NCBI GenBank assembly: GCA_025965895.1
Contig: JAOPWC010000130.1
Coordinates: forward strand, 21,130-85,129
Reading direction: 5' to 3'
Length of the DNA stretch: 64,000 bases
Source: Mycobacterium sp.
GTDB taxonomy: Bacteria; Actinomycetota; Actinomycetes; Mycobacteriales; Mycobacteriaceae
Below the pieces are notes generated by a model. It worked only from the letters and a program-made list of their open reading frames with translations. It made no database searches and was not told the DNA's origin. Made by a program: the position numbers and the translations under genes. Of this stretch, positions 44,255-53,601 are shown piece after piece (the stretch's first letter is position 1; each line of letters begins with the position of its first letter).

Positions 44255-45198
44255 ACCTCGCGGATCCCGCGGGAACCGTGCTGGTGCTGAGGGCGCTGGG
44301 TCTTGGTGATCTCCTGACGGGGATTCCGGCGCTGCGCGGGCTGCGCCGGGCGTTCCCGGCGGCGAGGTTGGTCTTGGCGACCCGGGCGGATCTCGCGTCG
44401 TTGGCGTTGTTCTGCGGCGCCGTCGACGAGGTGGTGCCCACCCCGGGTCTGGGCGAATTGCGTTGGAATCGGCCTCCTCCCGAGTTGGCGGTCAATCTGC
44501 ACGGGTGCGGCCCGGAAAGCATCGCCGACCTGATGGGCGCCGGACCCAGGCTTGTGATCTCGCATCGACACGCGTCGTACCCGACACTGGGCGGACCGCC
44601 GTGGCGCGACGAGGTGCATGAGGTCGACCGCTGGTGCGGTCTTCTGGGCTGGGCCGGAATCGACTGCGATGCCGAGCATTTGGGTCTGGGCCGACCCGCA
44701 GGCTACCCGTATCGCCGTGATGTCGTCGTCATCCATCCCGGCGCCGGGTACCCGTCGCGCCGCTGGCCGCCGGAGAGGTTCGCTGAAGTCGCCGCGGCGC
44801 TGCAGGCCGCGGGTCACCGCATCGTCGTCACCGGGTCGGCCGCCGAGCAGGAACTCGCCGAGACCGTGGCGCAGCACGCCGGCCTGGACGAGTCGGCGGT
44901 CCTGGCGGGACAACTCGACGTGCTCGGCATGGTCGCCCTGATCACCGACTGCCACTTGCTCATCTGCGGTGACACCGGTATCGGCCACATCGCGACAGCG
45001 ACCGGCACGCCCTCGGTGCTGTTGTTCGGTCCGACGCCACCGAGCCGGTGGGGGCCACGCGGCCGCGGACGCCACGTCACCGTCTGGGCCGGCGACCGTG
45101 GCGATCCGCACGCGGACCGGCCGCATCGCGGCCTGCTGCTTATCACGCCGTCGCGCGTGCTGGAGGCCAGCAGGCAGATCCTCGCGGAGATCGCATGA
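44245..45198 (+). CDS. GT9 heptosyltransferase-type glycosyltransferase
   Basis: Second GT9 enzyme, 317 residues, GTG start inside the SDR end. VLVLRALGLGDLLTGIPALRGLRRAFP is the strongly conserved GT9 N-terminus; VIHPGAGYPSRRWPPERFAEVAAAL and CGDTGIGHIATATGTPSVLLFGPTPP form the donor site. Diverged from the first GT9, so the cluster may add two different or successive heptoses. Stop overlaps the dehydrogenase ATG. Confidence 0.9.
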   Translation: MALNLADPAGTVLVLRALGLGDLLTGIPALRGLRRAFPAARLVLATRADLASLALFCGAVDEVVPTPGLGELRWNRPPPELAVNLHGCGPESIADLMGAGPRLVISHRHASYPTLGGPPWRDEVHEVDRWCGLLGWAGIDCDAEHLGLGRPAGYPYRRDVVVIHPGAGYPSRRWPPERFAEVAAALQAAGHRIVVTGSAAEQELAETVAQHAGLDESAVLAGQLDVLGMVALITDCHLLICGDTGIGHIATATGTPSVLLFGPTPPSRWGPRGRGRHVTVWAGDRGDPHADRPHRGLLLITPSRVLEASRQILAEIA

Positions 45199-46496
45199 GC
45201 CAGATGAGCATCAGGGCCGGCGTGGTCGGCGCGGGTTATGTTGGGCTCACGAGCGCGGTCTGCCTGGCCGCCAAGGGAATCGACACCGTGTGCGTGGACA
45301 GTGACCCTCATCGCGTCACGCAATTGTCCCGCGGCGTGCCGGTGCTCGACGAGCCGGAACTCGACGACCTCCTGCACGCCGGCTTAGAGTGCGGCACACT
45401 GAATTTCGCCGACGACTACGAGGCCTTACACGGATGCGATGTGGTATTCGTGTGCGTGCCCACCCCGACCGCGGCCGACGGCAGCGCCGAGCTCAGCGCG
45501 GTCGAATCAGCAGTCGACAAGCTCGCCGGACTGCTGCGGCGCGGATCCGTGGTCGCGATCAAGTCGACGGTGCCGGTGGGTACCTGCCGCCGGTTGAGCA
45601 CCCGGCTTGCCGCCCGCGACATCGCGACGGCCTCGAATCCCGAGTTCCTGCGGGAAGGCCACGCGATCTACGACTTCTGCCACCCGGACCGGGTCGTGAT
45701 CGGCGCGAATGACGCCGTCGCCGCCGACACCGTGGAGCAGGTGTATCGCGGGGACACCGACACGATCCTGCGGTTGAGCCTGGAAAGCGCTGAGTTGGCC
45801 AAGTACGCCAGCAACGCCTTCCTGGCCGTCAAGCTCTCCTACGCGAACTCGCTCGCCGCGCTGTGCACGCAGGTGGGCGCTGACATCCGCGACGTCACGC
45901 GCTGCATGGGCGCCGACCCGCGCATCGGCCGGGAGTTCTTGGCACCCGGGCCCGGCTGGGGCGGGTCCTGCCTGCCGAAGGACACCGCGGCGCTACTGCA
46001 CACCGGCCGTGCACACGGTGTCCCGCTGTCCGAGGTCGCGTGGGCCCGGCGCACCAACCACGCCCAGGGCGAGCGCATCATCACCACGCTGCGCCGGGCG
46101 CTCAAGCGCCCGCTGCGCGATGTCCGGGTCGCCGCGTTCGGGCTGACCTTCAAGGCCGGCACCAGCGACATCCGCGACTCTCCGGCGCTGACGATCTGCG
46201 CAGAACTTCAGCTGGCCGGCGCGCTGGTCACCGCCTACGACCCGAGATTGGACAGCATCGACCGCGCACAGCTCACGGTGGCGACCGAGGGTGACCCGTA
46301 CGTGGCGGCCAAGGACGCGGACGCGATCCTGGTGCTCACCGAGTGGCCGGACTTCGTGGAGCTGGACTGGGATTCCATCGGCCGCGATGCTGCTTCGTCA
46401 GCCGTCGTCGTCGACACTCGCAACATCCTCGACCGGAACATGATCGGCGAATCGTCGCTGGCCTACATGGGCAACGGCGTCGCGGGGGGCTACTGA
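45195..46496 (+). CDS. UDP-glucose 6-dehydrogenase
   Basis: Oxidises UDP-glucose to UDP-glucuronate with two NAD+. 433 residues, family length. AGVVGAGYVGLTSAVCLA, VPTPTAADGSAELS, and the catalytic Cys in GGSCLPKD near residue 255 are intact, with the late LTFKAGTSDIRDSPA. In this cluster it supplies the substrate of the UXS-like enzyme. Last gene of the coupled block; convergent with the topoisomerase gene, stops three bases apart. Confidence 0.93.
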   Translation: MSQMSIRAGVVGAGYVGLTSAVCLAAKGIDTVCVDSDPHRVTQLSRGVPVLDEPELDDLLHAGLECGTLNFADDYEALHGCDVVFVCVPTPTAADGSAELSAVESAVDKLAGLLRRGSVVAIKSTVPVGTCRRLSTRLAARDIATASNPEFLREGHAIYDFCHPDRVVIGANDAVAADTVEQVYRGDTDTILRLSLESAELAKYASNAFLAVKLSYANSLAALCTQVGADIRDVTRCMGADPRIGREFLAPGPGWGGSCLPKDTAALLHTGRAHGVPLSEVAWARRTNHAQGERIITTLRRALKRPLRDVRVAAFGLTFKAGTSDIRDSPALTICAELQLAGALVTAYDPRLDSIDRAQLTVATEGDPYVAAKDADAILVLTEWPDFVELDWDSIGRDAASSAVVVDTRNILDRNMIGESSLAYMGNGVAGGY

Positions 46497-46499
46497 CGC

Positions 46500-47519
46500 T
46501 CAGCGGTTCTTGTCGGCACGGGTGATCAGCCGAGCGGCGGCCTGCTCGACGATCTGCTGGCGGGTCGCCGCTGAGCGCTCCCGGTCGGCTCGGCGCAGCG
46601 CGGGGGCGATCGTCACGCCGCCCTCATATGCGCGCACCACCCGCGGATCGACATACGAGCTGCGCGCCACGGCGGGGGTGTTGCCGAGTTCTTCGGATAC
46701 GGCCTTCATCACCGCCGATGCCGCGCGGCGGCGAGCGGTTTTCGACGTCGGCTCGGGAGCGTGAGCGAACGCCTCGGCGGCCAGCACGGTGCCGTGCCAG
46801 GTTCGGAGGTCTTTGATGGTGAACTCGTCGCCGACAAGCTCCCGAAAGCGGGAGTTGACGTCGTCGGCGTGTACCTCGGCCCATCCGTCGTCCGCCCGAT
46901 ACACCAGCAGGCGCGGCAGCCGGGTGTCGGCGCGCAGCAGCGACCGCACCGCATTCACCAGCATCGGATCTTCGATCGTGATGGTGCGGCGCACCCCGCT
47001 CTTGGCGGGGTAGTCGAATTCGACGCCGCCGCGACACAGTCTGACGTGTTCGCGGCGCAGGGTGGCCAACCCGAAGCTGCCGTTCTCCTGCGCGTACTCT
47101 TCGCCGCCGGCGCGGAAGTAGCCGACGTCGAGCAACTGGTGAGCCACCGCGAGCACCCGGTCACGGTGCAGCCCGCGGGCGTTGAGATCGTCGAGCACTC
47201 GTAACCGCCAGGTCGGCAGGCGCTTGGCCATGTTCAGCGCCCGATCGTATTTCTCCTCGGCGCGTTCGGCGTGCCATTGCTCGTGATACAGGTACTGCTT
47301 GCGCCCCGCGGCATCGACGCCGACGGCCTGTATGTGGCCGCTGGGATAGGGACAGATCCAGACGTTCTTCCACGCCGGCGGGATCACCAACGCTTCGATC
47401 CGGGTAAGGGTCTCGGGGTCGTCGATCCTGTCGCCGTTCGGGTCCACGTATGAGAAGCCACGACCGCGGCGGACCCGGCGCACACCGGGGCCGCCGACCG
47501 TACTCCTGCGCAGCCTCAC
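46500..47519 (-). CDS. DNA topoisomerase IB (poxvirus type)
   Basis: Type IB topoisomerase relaxing positive and negative supercoils through a 3'-phosphotyrosyl intermediate. 339 residues; IPPAWKNVWICP and GHIQAVGVDAAGRKQYLYH are typical of the N-terminal DNA clamp; catalytic Arg/His lie in DLRTWHGTVLA and the nucleophile Tyr in SSYVDPRVV. GTG start. Known in fast-growing mycobacteria but absent from M. tuberculosis as far as I recall, hence support for a Mycolicibacterium-type host. Confidence 0.92.
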   Translation of the reverse strand: MRLRRSTVGGPGVRRVRRGRGFSYVDPNGDRIDDPETLTRIEALVIPPAWKNVWICPYPSGHIQAVGVDAAGRKQYLYHEQWHAERAEEKYDRALNMAKRLPTWRLRVLDDLNARGLHRDRVLAVAHQLLDVGYFRAGGEEYAQENGSFGLATLRREHVRLCRGGVEFDYPAKSGVRRTITIEDPMLVNAVRSLLRADTRLPRLLVYRADDGWAEVHADDVNSRFRELVGDEFTIKDLRTWHGTVLAAEAFAHAPEPTSKTARRRAASAVMKAVSEELGNTPAVARSSYVDPRVVRAYEGGVTIAPALRRADRERSAATRQQIVEQAAARLITRADKNR

Positions 47520-47570
47520 GGCCGGTTATTTACCGCTGAAATGGGTATCCCGGGATCGATGAACACCGGC

Positions 47571-47729
47571 TCACTGCATCTGTGGCATGACGTCGCCGAA
47601 TACGACGAGATATACGGCCAGTACCAGCAGGCAGAGCACCAGCACCACCACTCCCGCGACCGCGGCTATGCTTCGCACGGCCTGCGACGCCGTGGCCCGT
47701 TGCTGCGCGGTAGGCGGTGTGGGCACCAT
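47571..47729 (-). CDS. Small single-pass membrane protein
   Basis: 52 residues from ATG 47729 (62 from 47759). A polar head (MVPTPPTAQQRATASQAVRS) precedes one membrane helix (IAAVAGVVVLVLCLLVLAVYLVVF). Function unknown; its position between the topoisomerase and rsbW suggests it is a minor stress-locus protein. Moderate support: a coherent hydrophobic segment and typical codon use. Confidence 0.55.
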   Translation of the reverse strand: MVPTPPTAQQRATASQAVRSIAAVAGVVVLVLCLLVLAVYLVVFGDVMPQMQ

Positions 47730-47845
47730 GCCGGGATACCCAGCCCTGAGCAAACCCACACCTCGGGCGGCGCATCCGCAGACGGGACGAAACGATGACA
47801 GGTCGGCCAGAGGGTAACCTCGTGCAGATGACGTCGGGAGGCCAC

Positions 47846-48283
47846 ATGTCCGAGGCTCATACCGATAACCCGAAATCGCGGTCGCAGGGTCAGCCGGTCG
47901 AGTTCCGAGTGGCCGCCCGCCTGGAAAGCCTGGCCGTCATTCGGACCCTGGTAAGCGCACTCGGCACCCTCGAGGACCTCGATCTTGACGCGGTCGCGGA
48001 CCTGCGACTGGCGCTCGACGAGGCCTGCACACGGCTGATCCGTTCGGCGGCCAAGGATTCCACACTGGTGGTCAGCGTCGAGCCGCGCGAGGACGACCTT
48101 CGGATCAGTGTGTCCACCACGTGCATGGATGACGATATCCTGCGGCCGGGCACCTTCAGCTGGCATGTGATCAGCTCGTTGACCGATGATGTGCAGACGT
48201 TCCACGACGGCGCTGACGCTGATGGGCCCACCGGGGTATTCGGCATCACGATGATCGCCCGAAGGCTGGAAACCGACAGGTGA
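47846..48283 (+). CDS. rsbW: Anti-sigma-F factor, RsbW/UsfX-type
   Basis: Serine-protein-kinase-like ATP-binding protein that holds SigF inactive until an anti-anti-sigma factor competes. 145 residues from ATG 47846, which follows GGGAGG. GHKL-type segments ADLRLALDEACTRLIRSA, GTFSWHVISSLTDDVQTFHDG and GVFGITMIARR closely resemble H37Rv UsfX. Stop overlaps the sigF GTG, so the two are produced together. Confidence 0.92.
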   Translation: MSEAHTDNPKSRSQGQPVEFRVAARLESLAVIRTLVSALGTLEDLDLDAVADLRLALDEACTRLIRSAAKDSTLVVSVEPREDDLRISVSTTCMDDDILRPGTFSWHVISSLTDDVQTFHDGADADGPTGVFGITMIARRLETDR

Positions 48284-49056
48284 AAGACAGTTCGTCGCCG
48301 CGAACACGATCTGAATACGCCGACGTACCGGACATGTTCCGGGAAATGAATTCCCTCGCTGCCGAATCGGTTGAGCGGGCGCGCGCGCGCGACCGGATCG
48401 TGCGCCGCTGCATGCCGCTTGCGGAGCACATCGCTCATCGGTTCGAGGGCCGGGGTGAGCCACGCGAAGATATTGCACAGGTGGCCCGGTTGGGGTTGGT
48501 CAATGCGGTGAACCGGTTCGACGTCGAGTGCGGCAGCGATTTCGTGTCGTTCGCGGTGCCGACGATCATGGGCGAAGTCCGTCGGCATTTCCGGGACAAC
48601 AGCTGGGCCGTCAAGGTGCCCCGGCGGTTGAAGGAACTGCACCTGCAGCTTGGTAGTGCCACCGCCGAGATGTCTCAGCGGCTTGGTCGTGCGCCGACCG
48701 CGTCCGAGCTCGCCGCCGAACTGGAGCTCAACCGCGAAGAGGTGGTCGAGGCGCTGATCGCCGGCAGTGGCTACAACACGCTTTCGATGGACAGCGGTGG
48801 CAGCGGCGACGACCAGACCCCGCCGCTGACCGAGACACTTGGCAGCCATGACGCCAACCTGGACCGCATCGAAAACCACGAGGCGCTCCGCCCACTGCTG
48901 GACGGGCTGCCCGAACGGGAGCGCACGGTGATCGTGCTGCGCTTCTTCGAATCGCTTACCCAGAGCCAGATCGCCGAGCGGGTCGGCATTTCACAGATGC
49001 ACGTATCGCGCCTGCTGGCACGGACGCTAACTCGACTCCGGGACGAGCTGCAGTAA
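48280..49056 (+). CDS. sigF: Alternative sigma factor SigF
   Basis: Group 3 sigma factor for stationary-phase and stress response. 258 residues, GTG start: region 2 (HIAHRFEGRGEPREDIAQVARLGLVNAVNRFD, FVSFAVPTIMGEVRRHFRD), region 3 (MSQRLGRAPTASELAAELEL) and region 4 (LPERERTVIVLRFFESLTQSQIAERVGISQMHVSRLLARTL). The promoter motifs listed elsewhere fit its consensus. The 3' end is overlapped by the convergent STAS gene. Confidence 0.96.
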   Translation: MKDSSSPRTRSEYADVPDMFREMNSLAAESVERARARDRIVRRCMPLAEHIAHRFEGRGEPREDIAQVARLGLVNAVNRFDVECGSDFVSFAVPTIMGEVRRHFRDNSWAVKVPRRLKELHLQLGSATAEMSQRLGRAPTASELAAELELNREEVVEALIAGSGYNTLSMDSGGSGDDQTPPLTETLGSHDANLDRIENHEALRPLLDGLPERERTVIVLRFFESLTQSQIAERVGISQMHVSRLLARTLTRLRDELQ

Positions 49057-49470
49057 CGGCTGCGTGCTGTTGGAGCTCGAAAAGAGTTGCAGCGCTTGGG
49101 CGACCGACGAGACCGCCGGAAGCTGTCCGTCCGTGACGCAGATCCGCAACAGACGGCGGACCGCGCGGCCTGGCACCAGCGCCCAGTCCACTCCAGCCTC
49201 CCCGCATCTCTCATTGATCGCCAACAGAGCTGAAATTCCCTGAGCCCCAAGGAAGTCCAACTCAGTCAAGTCGACGACAACGGGCCGGTCGCCCGTCAGA
49301 TAGTGGTGCACGTAGTCACTGAGGTGGTGGATGTTACAAGCATCCATTTCCCCGGTGGCGGCGATGACGGTGGCGCCCCCCAGCGCGTGACTGGACAGGT
49401 GTACACCGTCACAGCACACGGAGAAATGGTCAAGAACGCCCGAGTTGGTTGCGTTGTGAACAACAGTCAT
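49027..49470 (-). CDS. STAS-domain anti-sigma factor antagonist
   Basis: 147-residue protein from ATG 49470, preceded by GGAG (a longer start at 49482 is possible). STAS core: VIAATGEMDACNIHHLSDYVHHYL and VVVDLTELDFLGAQGISALL, where DFLG...S is the phospho-acceptor region of SpoIIAA-type antagonists, with Gly-Ala-Gln-Gly-Ile-Ser giving a candidate Ser. It should release SigF by binding RsbW. Its 3' end overlaps sigF by 30 nt on the opposite strand. Confidence 0.85.
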   Translation of the reverse strand: MTVVHNATNSGVLDHFSVCCDGVHLSSHALGGATVIAATGEMDACNIHHLSDYVHHYLTGDRPVVVDLTELDFLGAQGISALLAINERCGEAGVDWALVPGRAVRRLLRICVTDGQLPAVSSVAQALQLFSSSNSTQPLLQLVPESS

Positions 49471-49780
49471 TGACGACTCCATCAGTCTGAATGTGTCGTA
49501 ATTCGACAGAGAGTGCCGATCGGAACATAGGACCTACGAGCAGGGAGTTCGAATCCTGCGCGCCAGGGGCGCTCTCTTTATCAGGCTGTGAACTCAACCC
49601 GATCGTGACATTACCCCCGGCACCGTCGGGTGACAACCGTCATTGATGACAAGCTGTCATTCTGAGCCAATTTTTTATCCTGCTCTCAGGTACCGGTCAT
49701 CTCGGCGAAAACGCAACGTACGGTAGCGAAAACCTTACCGAAAAGCTTTGTGCAGCCAACATTTACGTCAGCGTAAACAG
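49471..49780. other. 310-nt intergenic region sigF/STAS - accA3
   Basis: No credible gene. It contains a tRNA-like T-arm sequence at 49540-49559 (GCAGG, loop with TTCGAATC, CCTGC), a small GC hairpin at 49560-49572 followed by TCTCTTTA, and an AT-richer tract near 49670-49690. It separates the STAS gene from accA3, whose 3' end lies at 49781. Confidence 0.6.
49611..49638 (-). promoter_or_regulatory. Weak SigF-like promoter upstream of the STAS gene
   Basis: On the minus strand GGTTG (49638-49634), 17 nt, GGGTAA (49616-49611). It would leave a leader of about 135 nt. Good -10, imperfect -35; a SigF feedback loop through the antagonist would be natural, but this is a guess. Confidence 0.35.
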
Positions 49781-51577
49781 CTACTTGATCTCGGCGAGAA
49801 CCGTGCCCTGGGTGATCGCGGCGCCGGGCTCGACGGCCAGCCCGGTGATCGTCCCCTCCTTGTGCGCGGTGACCGGGTTTTCCATCTTCATCGCCTCCAG
49901 CACCACCACCAGGTCGCCCGCCGCCACCTGCTGGCCCTCCTCGACGGCTACCTTCACCACGGTGCCCTGCATCGGCGCGGTGACCGCGTCGCCGGAGGCC
50001 GCCGACGCGGTGGCGCCGCCACGCTTGCGGGGCTTGGGCTTCTTTCGAATGACACCCGGCGCGGCCCCGGCGGCGCCGTTGCCGAGTGCGAGGTCGCCGG
50101 GCAGGGACACCTCCAGCCGGCGGCCGCCGACCTCGACGACCACCTTCTGCCGGGGGGTTGTCTCGTATTCCTCAACCGGCTCACCGCCGCTGAACGGCTC
50201 GACCGTGTTGTCCCATTCGGTCTCGATCCAGCGGGTGTGCACCGAGAAGCTCTCGCCGTCGCCGATGAACGCCGGGTCGGACACGATCGCGCGGTGGAAC
50301 GGGATCACGGTGGCCAGGCCCTCGACGTCGAACTCGTCGAGCGCCCGACGGGACCGGGCCAGCGCCTCCTCGCGCGATGCGCCATAGACGATCAGCTTGG
50401 CCAGCATCGAGTCGAACTGACCGCCGATGACCGAGCCGGTCTCGACGCCCGAGTCCAGGCGCACGCCGGGGCCGCTGGGCGGCCGGAACTTCGTGACCGG
50501 GCCGGGCGCGGGCAGGAAGTTGCGGCCCGCGTCCTCGCCGTTGATCCGGAACTCGATCGCGTGGCCACGCGGCGTCGGGTCCTCGGTGATGTCCAGCTTC
50601 TCGCCGTTGGCGATCTTGAACTGCTGCAGCACCAGGTCGATGCCCGCGGTCTCCTCGGTGACCGGGTGCTCGACCTGAAGACGGGTGTTGACTTCGAGGA
50701 ACGAGATCATGCCGTCCTGGCCGACCAGATATTCGACCGTGCCCGCGCCGTAGTAGTGGGCCTCTTTGCAGATCCGCTTGGCCGACTCGTGGATTTCCTT
50801 GCGCTGCGCGTCGGTGAGGAACGGCGCGGGCGCCTCCTCGACCAGCTTCTGGTAGCGGCGCTGCAGCGAGCAGTCGCGGGTCCCGGCGACGACCACGTTG
50901 CCGTGCTGGTCGGCGATCACCTGCGCCTCCACGTGGCGTGGCTCGTCCAGGTAGCGCTCCACGAAACATTCGCCGCGGCCGAAGGCGGCGGTCGCCTCAC
51001 GTGTCGCGGAATCGAACAGTTCGGGGATCTCCTCGATGGTGCGAGCCACCTTCATGCCGCGCCCGCCGCCGCCGAACGCGGCTTTGATCGCAATCGGCAG
51101 GCCGTACTCCTGGGCGAACTCGACGACCTCGCCTGCGTCCTTGACCGGCTCGGGAGTGCCGGGCACCAGTGGGGCCTGGGCCCGCGCGGCGATGTGGCGC
51201 GCGGTCACCTTGTCGCCGAGGTCGCGGATGGACTGCGGGCTGGGGCCGATCCAGATCAGGCCCGCGTCGATGACCGCCTGTGCGAAGTCGGCGTTCTCGG
51301 AGAGGAAGCCGTATCCCGGGTGTATCGCATTTGCCCCGGACTTCTCGGCGGCGTCGAGGAGCTTCGCGAAGTCGAGGTACGACTCCGTCGACGTCTGGCC
51401 GCCGAGGGCGAAGGCCTCATCGGCCAGCCGGACGTGCGGCGCGTCGGCGTCGGGTTCGGCGTACACGGCCACGCTGGCCAGCCCGGCATCCTTGGCGGCC
51501 CTGATCACCCGGACCGCGATTTCTCCGCGGTTCGCGACGAGCACCTTGGAGATCCGTGAGCTGGCGTGACTGGGCAC
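49781..51577 (-). CDS. accA3: Acyl-CoA carboxylase alpha subunit (biotin carboxylase/BCCP)
   Basis: Carboxylates biotin on its own carrier domain and serves acetyl-, propionyl- and long-chain acyl-CoA carboxylases with AccD4/5/6 partners. 598 residues: biotin carboxylase at 1-450 ([22 protein letters not shown] loop GGGGRGMK), linker, and C-terminal BCCP with [11 protein letters not shown] (biotinyl Lys). GTG start. H37Rv Rv3285 is in the same place. Its partner subunits accD5-accE5 lie 2 kb upstream on the same strand. Confidence 0.96.
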   Translation of the reverse strand: MPSHASSRISKVLVANRGEIAVRVIRAAKDAGLASVAVYAEPDADAPHVRLADEAFALGGQTSTESYLDFAKLLDAAEKSGANAIHPGYGFLSENADFAQAVIDAGLIWIGPSPQSIRDLGDKVTARHIAARAQAPLVPGTPEPVKDAGEVVEFAQEYGLPIAIKAAFGGGGRGMKVARTIEEIPELFDSATREATAAFGRGECFVERYLDEPRHVEAQVIADQHGNVVVAGTRDCSLQRRYQKLVEEAPAPFLTDAQRKEIHESAKRICKEAHYYGAGTVEYLVGQDGMISFLEVNTRLQVEHPVTEETAGIDLVLQQFKIANGEKLDITEDPTPRGHAIEFRINGEDAGRNFLPAPGPVTKFRPPSGPGVRLDSGVETGSVIGGQFDSMLAKLIVYGASREEALARSRRALDEFDVEGLATVIPFHRAIVSDPAFIGDGESFSVHTRWIETEWDNTVEPFSGGEPVEEYETTPRQKVVVEVGGRRLEVSLPGDLALGNGAAGAAPGVIRKKPKPRKRGGATASAASGDAVTAPMQGTVVKVAVEEGQQVAAGDLVVVLEAMKMENPVTAHKEGTITGLAVEPGAAITQGTVLAEIK

Positions 51578-51639
51578 TGCGCCTCCCTGATAGGCATGTC
51601 TCTAAGAGCGTCTTTAAGAAAGGTATCCGGTCACGCAGT

Positions 51640-52065
51640 TTAGGCGCTGCGCAGACGCCGCTTGATCCGGGCCAGCATGGCAGACATGCCGCGCAGCCGC
51701 AGCGGGCTGATCAGCTTGGCTAAACCCAGGTCGGAGTAGAAGTCGTCGGGCACCGCGAGGATGTCCTCGGCGGGCTGATGATCCAGACCCGCGGCCAGGA
51801 TCGATGCGAAGCCGCGGGTGGTCGGGGCCTCGGCGGGAGCGCTGAAGTACAGCCGCACCTGCTCCGGATCGGCGGCGTCGACGTGCAGAAACAGCGGCGA
51901 CTGGCATTCTGGCACCGGTTCCATCGCGGCCTCTTCGAGGTCGGGCGGCAGCGGCGGCAGCTCGTCGGCGAATTCGAGCAGCAGTGTCAGCTTGTCCCGG
52001 CCCTGCACATCCTGGAAGTCGGACACCACCTCGGCCAGGGGCGCCGGCAGTCCGATGACGGTCAC
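51640..52065 (-). CDS. SufE-like sulfur acceptor protein
   Basis: 141 residues from the GTG at 52065, overlapping the sseA stop (GTGA). SufE proteins take persulfide sulfur from a cysteine desulfurase for Fe-S assembly; the acceptor Cys is in [11 protein letters not shown]. Paired with the rhodanese SseA as in H37Rv Rv3284-Rv3283, which suggests sulfur transfer between them. Confidence 0.9.
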   Translation of the reverse strand: MTVIGLPAPLAEVVSDFQDVQGRDKLTLLLEFADELPPLPPDLEEAAMEPVPECQSPLFLHVDAADPEQVRLYFSAPAEAPTTRGFASILAAGLDHQPAEDILAVPDDFYSDLGLAKLISPLRLRGMSAMLARIKRRLRSA

Positions 52066-52946
52066 GGCGAGCCCGGCTCCTCTCCGGCGGTGATGGGTAC
52101 CCGCACGGTGTTGCCCCACTCCGTCCACGAGCCGTCGTAGTTGCGTACCCCCGGCTTTCCCAGCAGGTGGGTGAGCACGAACCAGGTGTGGCTGGACCGC
52201 TCACCGATGCGGCAGTAGACGATGGTGTTGTCCTCAGGGCGGAGGAAGCCGTAGAGCGCGTCCAGTTCCTCGCGTCCGCGGAACCGCCCGCTTTCGTCGG
52301 CCGCCTTGGCCCACGGGATCGACCTGGCGGTAGGGATGTGGCCGCCGCGCAGCGCGCCTTCCTCGGGGTAGTCGGGCATGTGGGTGCGTTCGCCCGTGTA
52401 CTCCTGGGGCGAGCGCACGTCGATCAGCGGCTGCTTGCCCAGACTTGCCAGCACCTCGTCCTTGAAAGCCCGGATCGCCGTGTCGTCGCGTTCGACTACG
52501 GGGTAGCCTCTGCTCCGCTTCTCCGGCACATCGAGTGTGGTGTCGCGGCCGGACGAGATCCACAGATCCCGGCCGCCGTCGAGGAGGCGGACGTCGCGGT
52601 GCCCGAACAGCGTGAACACCCACAGTGCATATGCGGCCCACCAATTGCTCTTGTCGCCGTAGATCACCACGGTGTCGTCGCGGGCGATGCCCTTGCGGTC
52701 CATCAGTTCGGCGAACTGCTCGCCGGTGATGTAGTCGCGGACATGCGGGTCGTTGAGGTCGGTGTGCCAGTCGACCTTCACCGCCCCGGGGATGTGCCCG
52801 ATGTCGTAGAGCAGCACGTCCTCGTCGGACTCGACGATCGCGAGACCCGGTTTGCCGATGTTGGCCGACAGCCAGTCGGCGGTGACCAGGCGCTCGGGGT
52901 GGGCGTAGGACTTGAGGGCGGGATTCGGGTCGGCAGGTAGCGGCAC
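52062..52946 (-). CDS. sseA: Thiosulfate sulfurtransferase (rhodanese)
   Basis: 294-residue two-domain rhodanese. N-terminal inactive domain ([16 protein letters not shown]) and C-terminal catalytic domain with the active-site loop [14 protein letters not shown]; the loop CRIGERS suits thiosulfate rather than mercaptopyruvate. GTG start. Part of the string accD5-accE5-maf-sseA-sufE reading leftwards. Confidence 0.92.
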   Translation of the reverse strand: MPLPADPNPALKSYAHPERLVTADWLSANIGKPGLAIVESDEDVLLYDIGHIPGAVKVDWHTDLNDPHVRDYITGEQFAELMDRKGIARDDTVVIYGDKSNWWAAYALWVFTLFGHRDVRLLDGGRDLWISSGRDTTLDVPEKRSRGYPVVERDDTAIRAFKDEVLASLGKQPLIDVRSPQEYTGERTHMPDYPEEGALRGGHIPTARSIPWAKAADESGRFRGREELDALYGFLRPEDNTIVYCRIGERSSHTWFVLTHLLGKPGVRNYDGSWTEWGNTVRVPITAGEEPGSP

Positions 52947-52956
52947 GTCTTCGAGC

Positions 52957-53601
52957 CTACTCAGGCACCGGATTCGTTGCCCATAGTCCGGATACCGACA
53001 ATCCGGCGTGTTCGAGGAGCCGCCGGGTCAGCGGCAGGCTGATCCCGATCACGCTGGACGGGTCGCCGTCGACCGCATCGATGAACCACCCTCCAAGCCC
53101 GTCGAGCGTGAACGCCCCGGCCACTTTCAGCGGCTCGCCGCTGTCGACGTATGCGCGCAGGTCGTCCTGTTGTGGGGTACCGAAATACACTGTGGTGACG
53201 CTTGTTTCGGCATCTTTGAAGACAACGTCATTGTCACGCAGCCGGATCAGGCAGTGCCCGGTGTGCAGCTGGCCCGCCCGCCCGGCCATCCGTTGCCACT
53301 GTTGACGTGCCGCCTTCGCGGACTCCGGCTTGCCCCGCAGTTCGCGGTCGACGTAAAGCATGGAATCACAGCCGATCACAACGCAATCCGAGGTCAGCTC
53401 TGGATCGAGGCTGTTCGCGACCTGCTCGGCCTTCGCGGTGGCGAGGGCGCTGGTGACGCGGGCCGGGGGTGTGTGGGAACCGAGCTCGGCCACGATCACG
53501 TCTTCCTCGACACCCGACACGACGACCAGCGGGTCGATTCCGGCCTGACGCAGCACCTTGCGCCGTCCCGGCGAGGCCGACCCGAGGACCACCCGGGTCA
53601 T
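52957..53601 (-). CDS. Maf-like nucleotide pyrophosphatase
   Basis: 214-residue member of the Maf family, hydrolysing non-canonical or specific nucleoside triphosphates and linked to septum inhibition. [12 protein letters not shown] (substrate loop), VIGCDSMLY and [22 protein letters not shown] are typical. ATG overlaps the accE5 stop as ATGA. Confidence 0.92.
   Translation of the reverse strand: MTRVVLGSASPGRRKVLRQAGIDPLVVVSGVEEDVIVAELGSHTPPARVTSALATAKAEQVANSLDPELTSDCVVIGCDSMLYVDRELRGKPESAKAARQQWQRMAGRAGQLHTGHCLIRLRDNDVVFKDAETSVTTVYFGTPQQDDLRAYVDSGEPLKVAGAFTLDGLGGWFIDAVDGDPSSVIGISLPLTRRLLEHAGLSVSGLWATNPVPE

Noticed and set aside
47727-47760. GGTTT...GGGTAT before the small membrane protein at 47571-47729
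   Set aside because: The spacing is only 10 nt between the boxes, too short for a SigF promoter.
47812-47817. GGGTAA before rsbW as a SigF -10
   Set aside because: No GTTT-like -35 lies 15-17 nt upstream; the known autoregulated promoter may lie elsewhere.
49748-51559. 603-aa plus-strand ORF antisense to accA3
   Set aside because: Shadow frame; low-complexity composition and full overlap with accA3.
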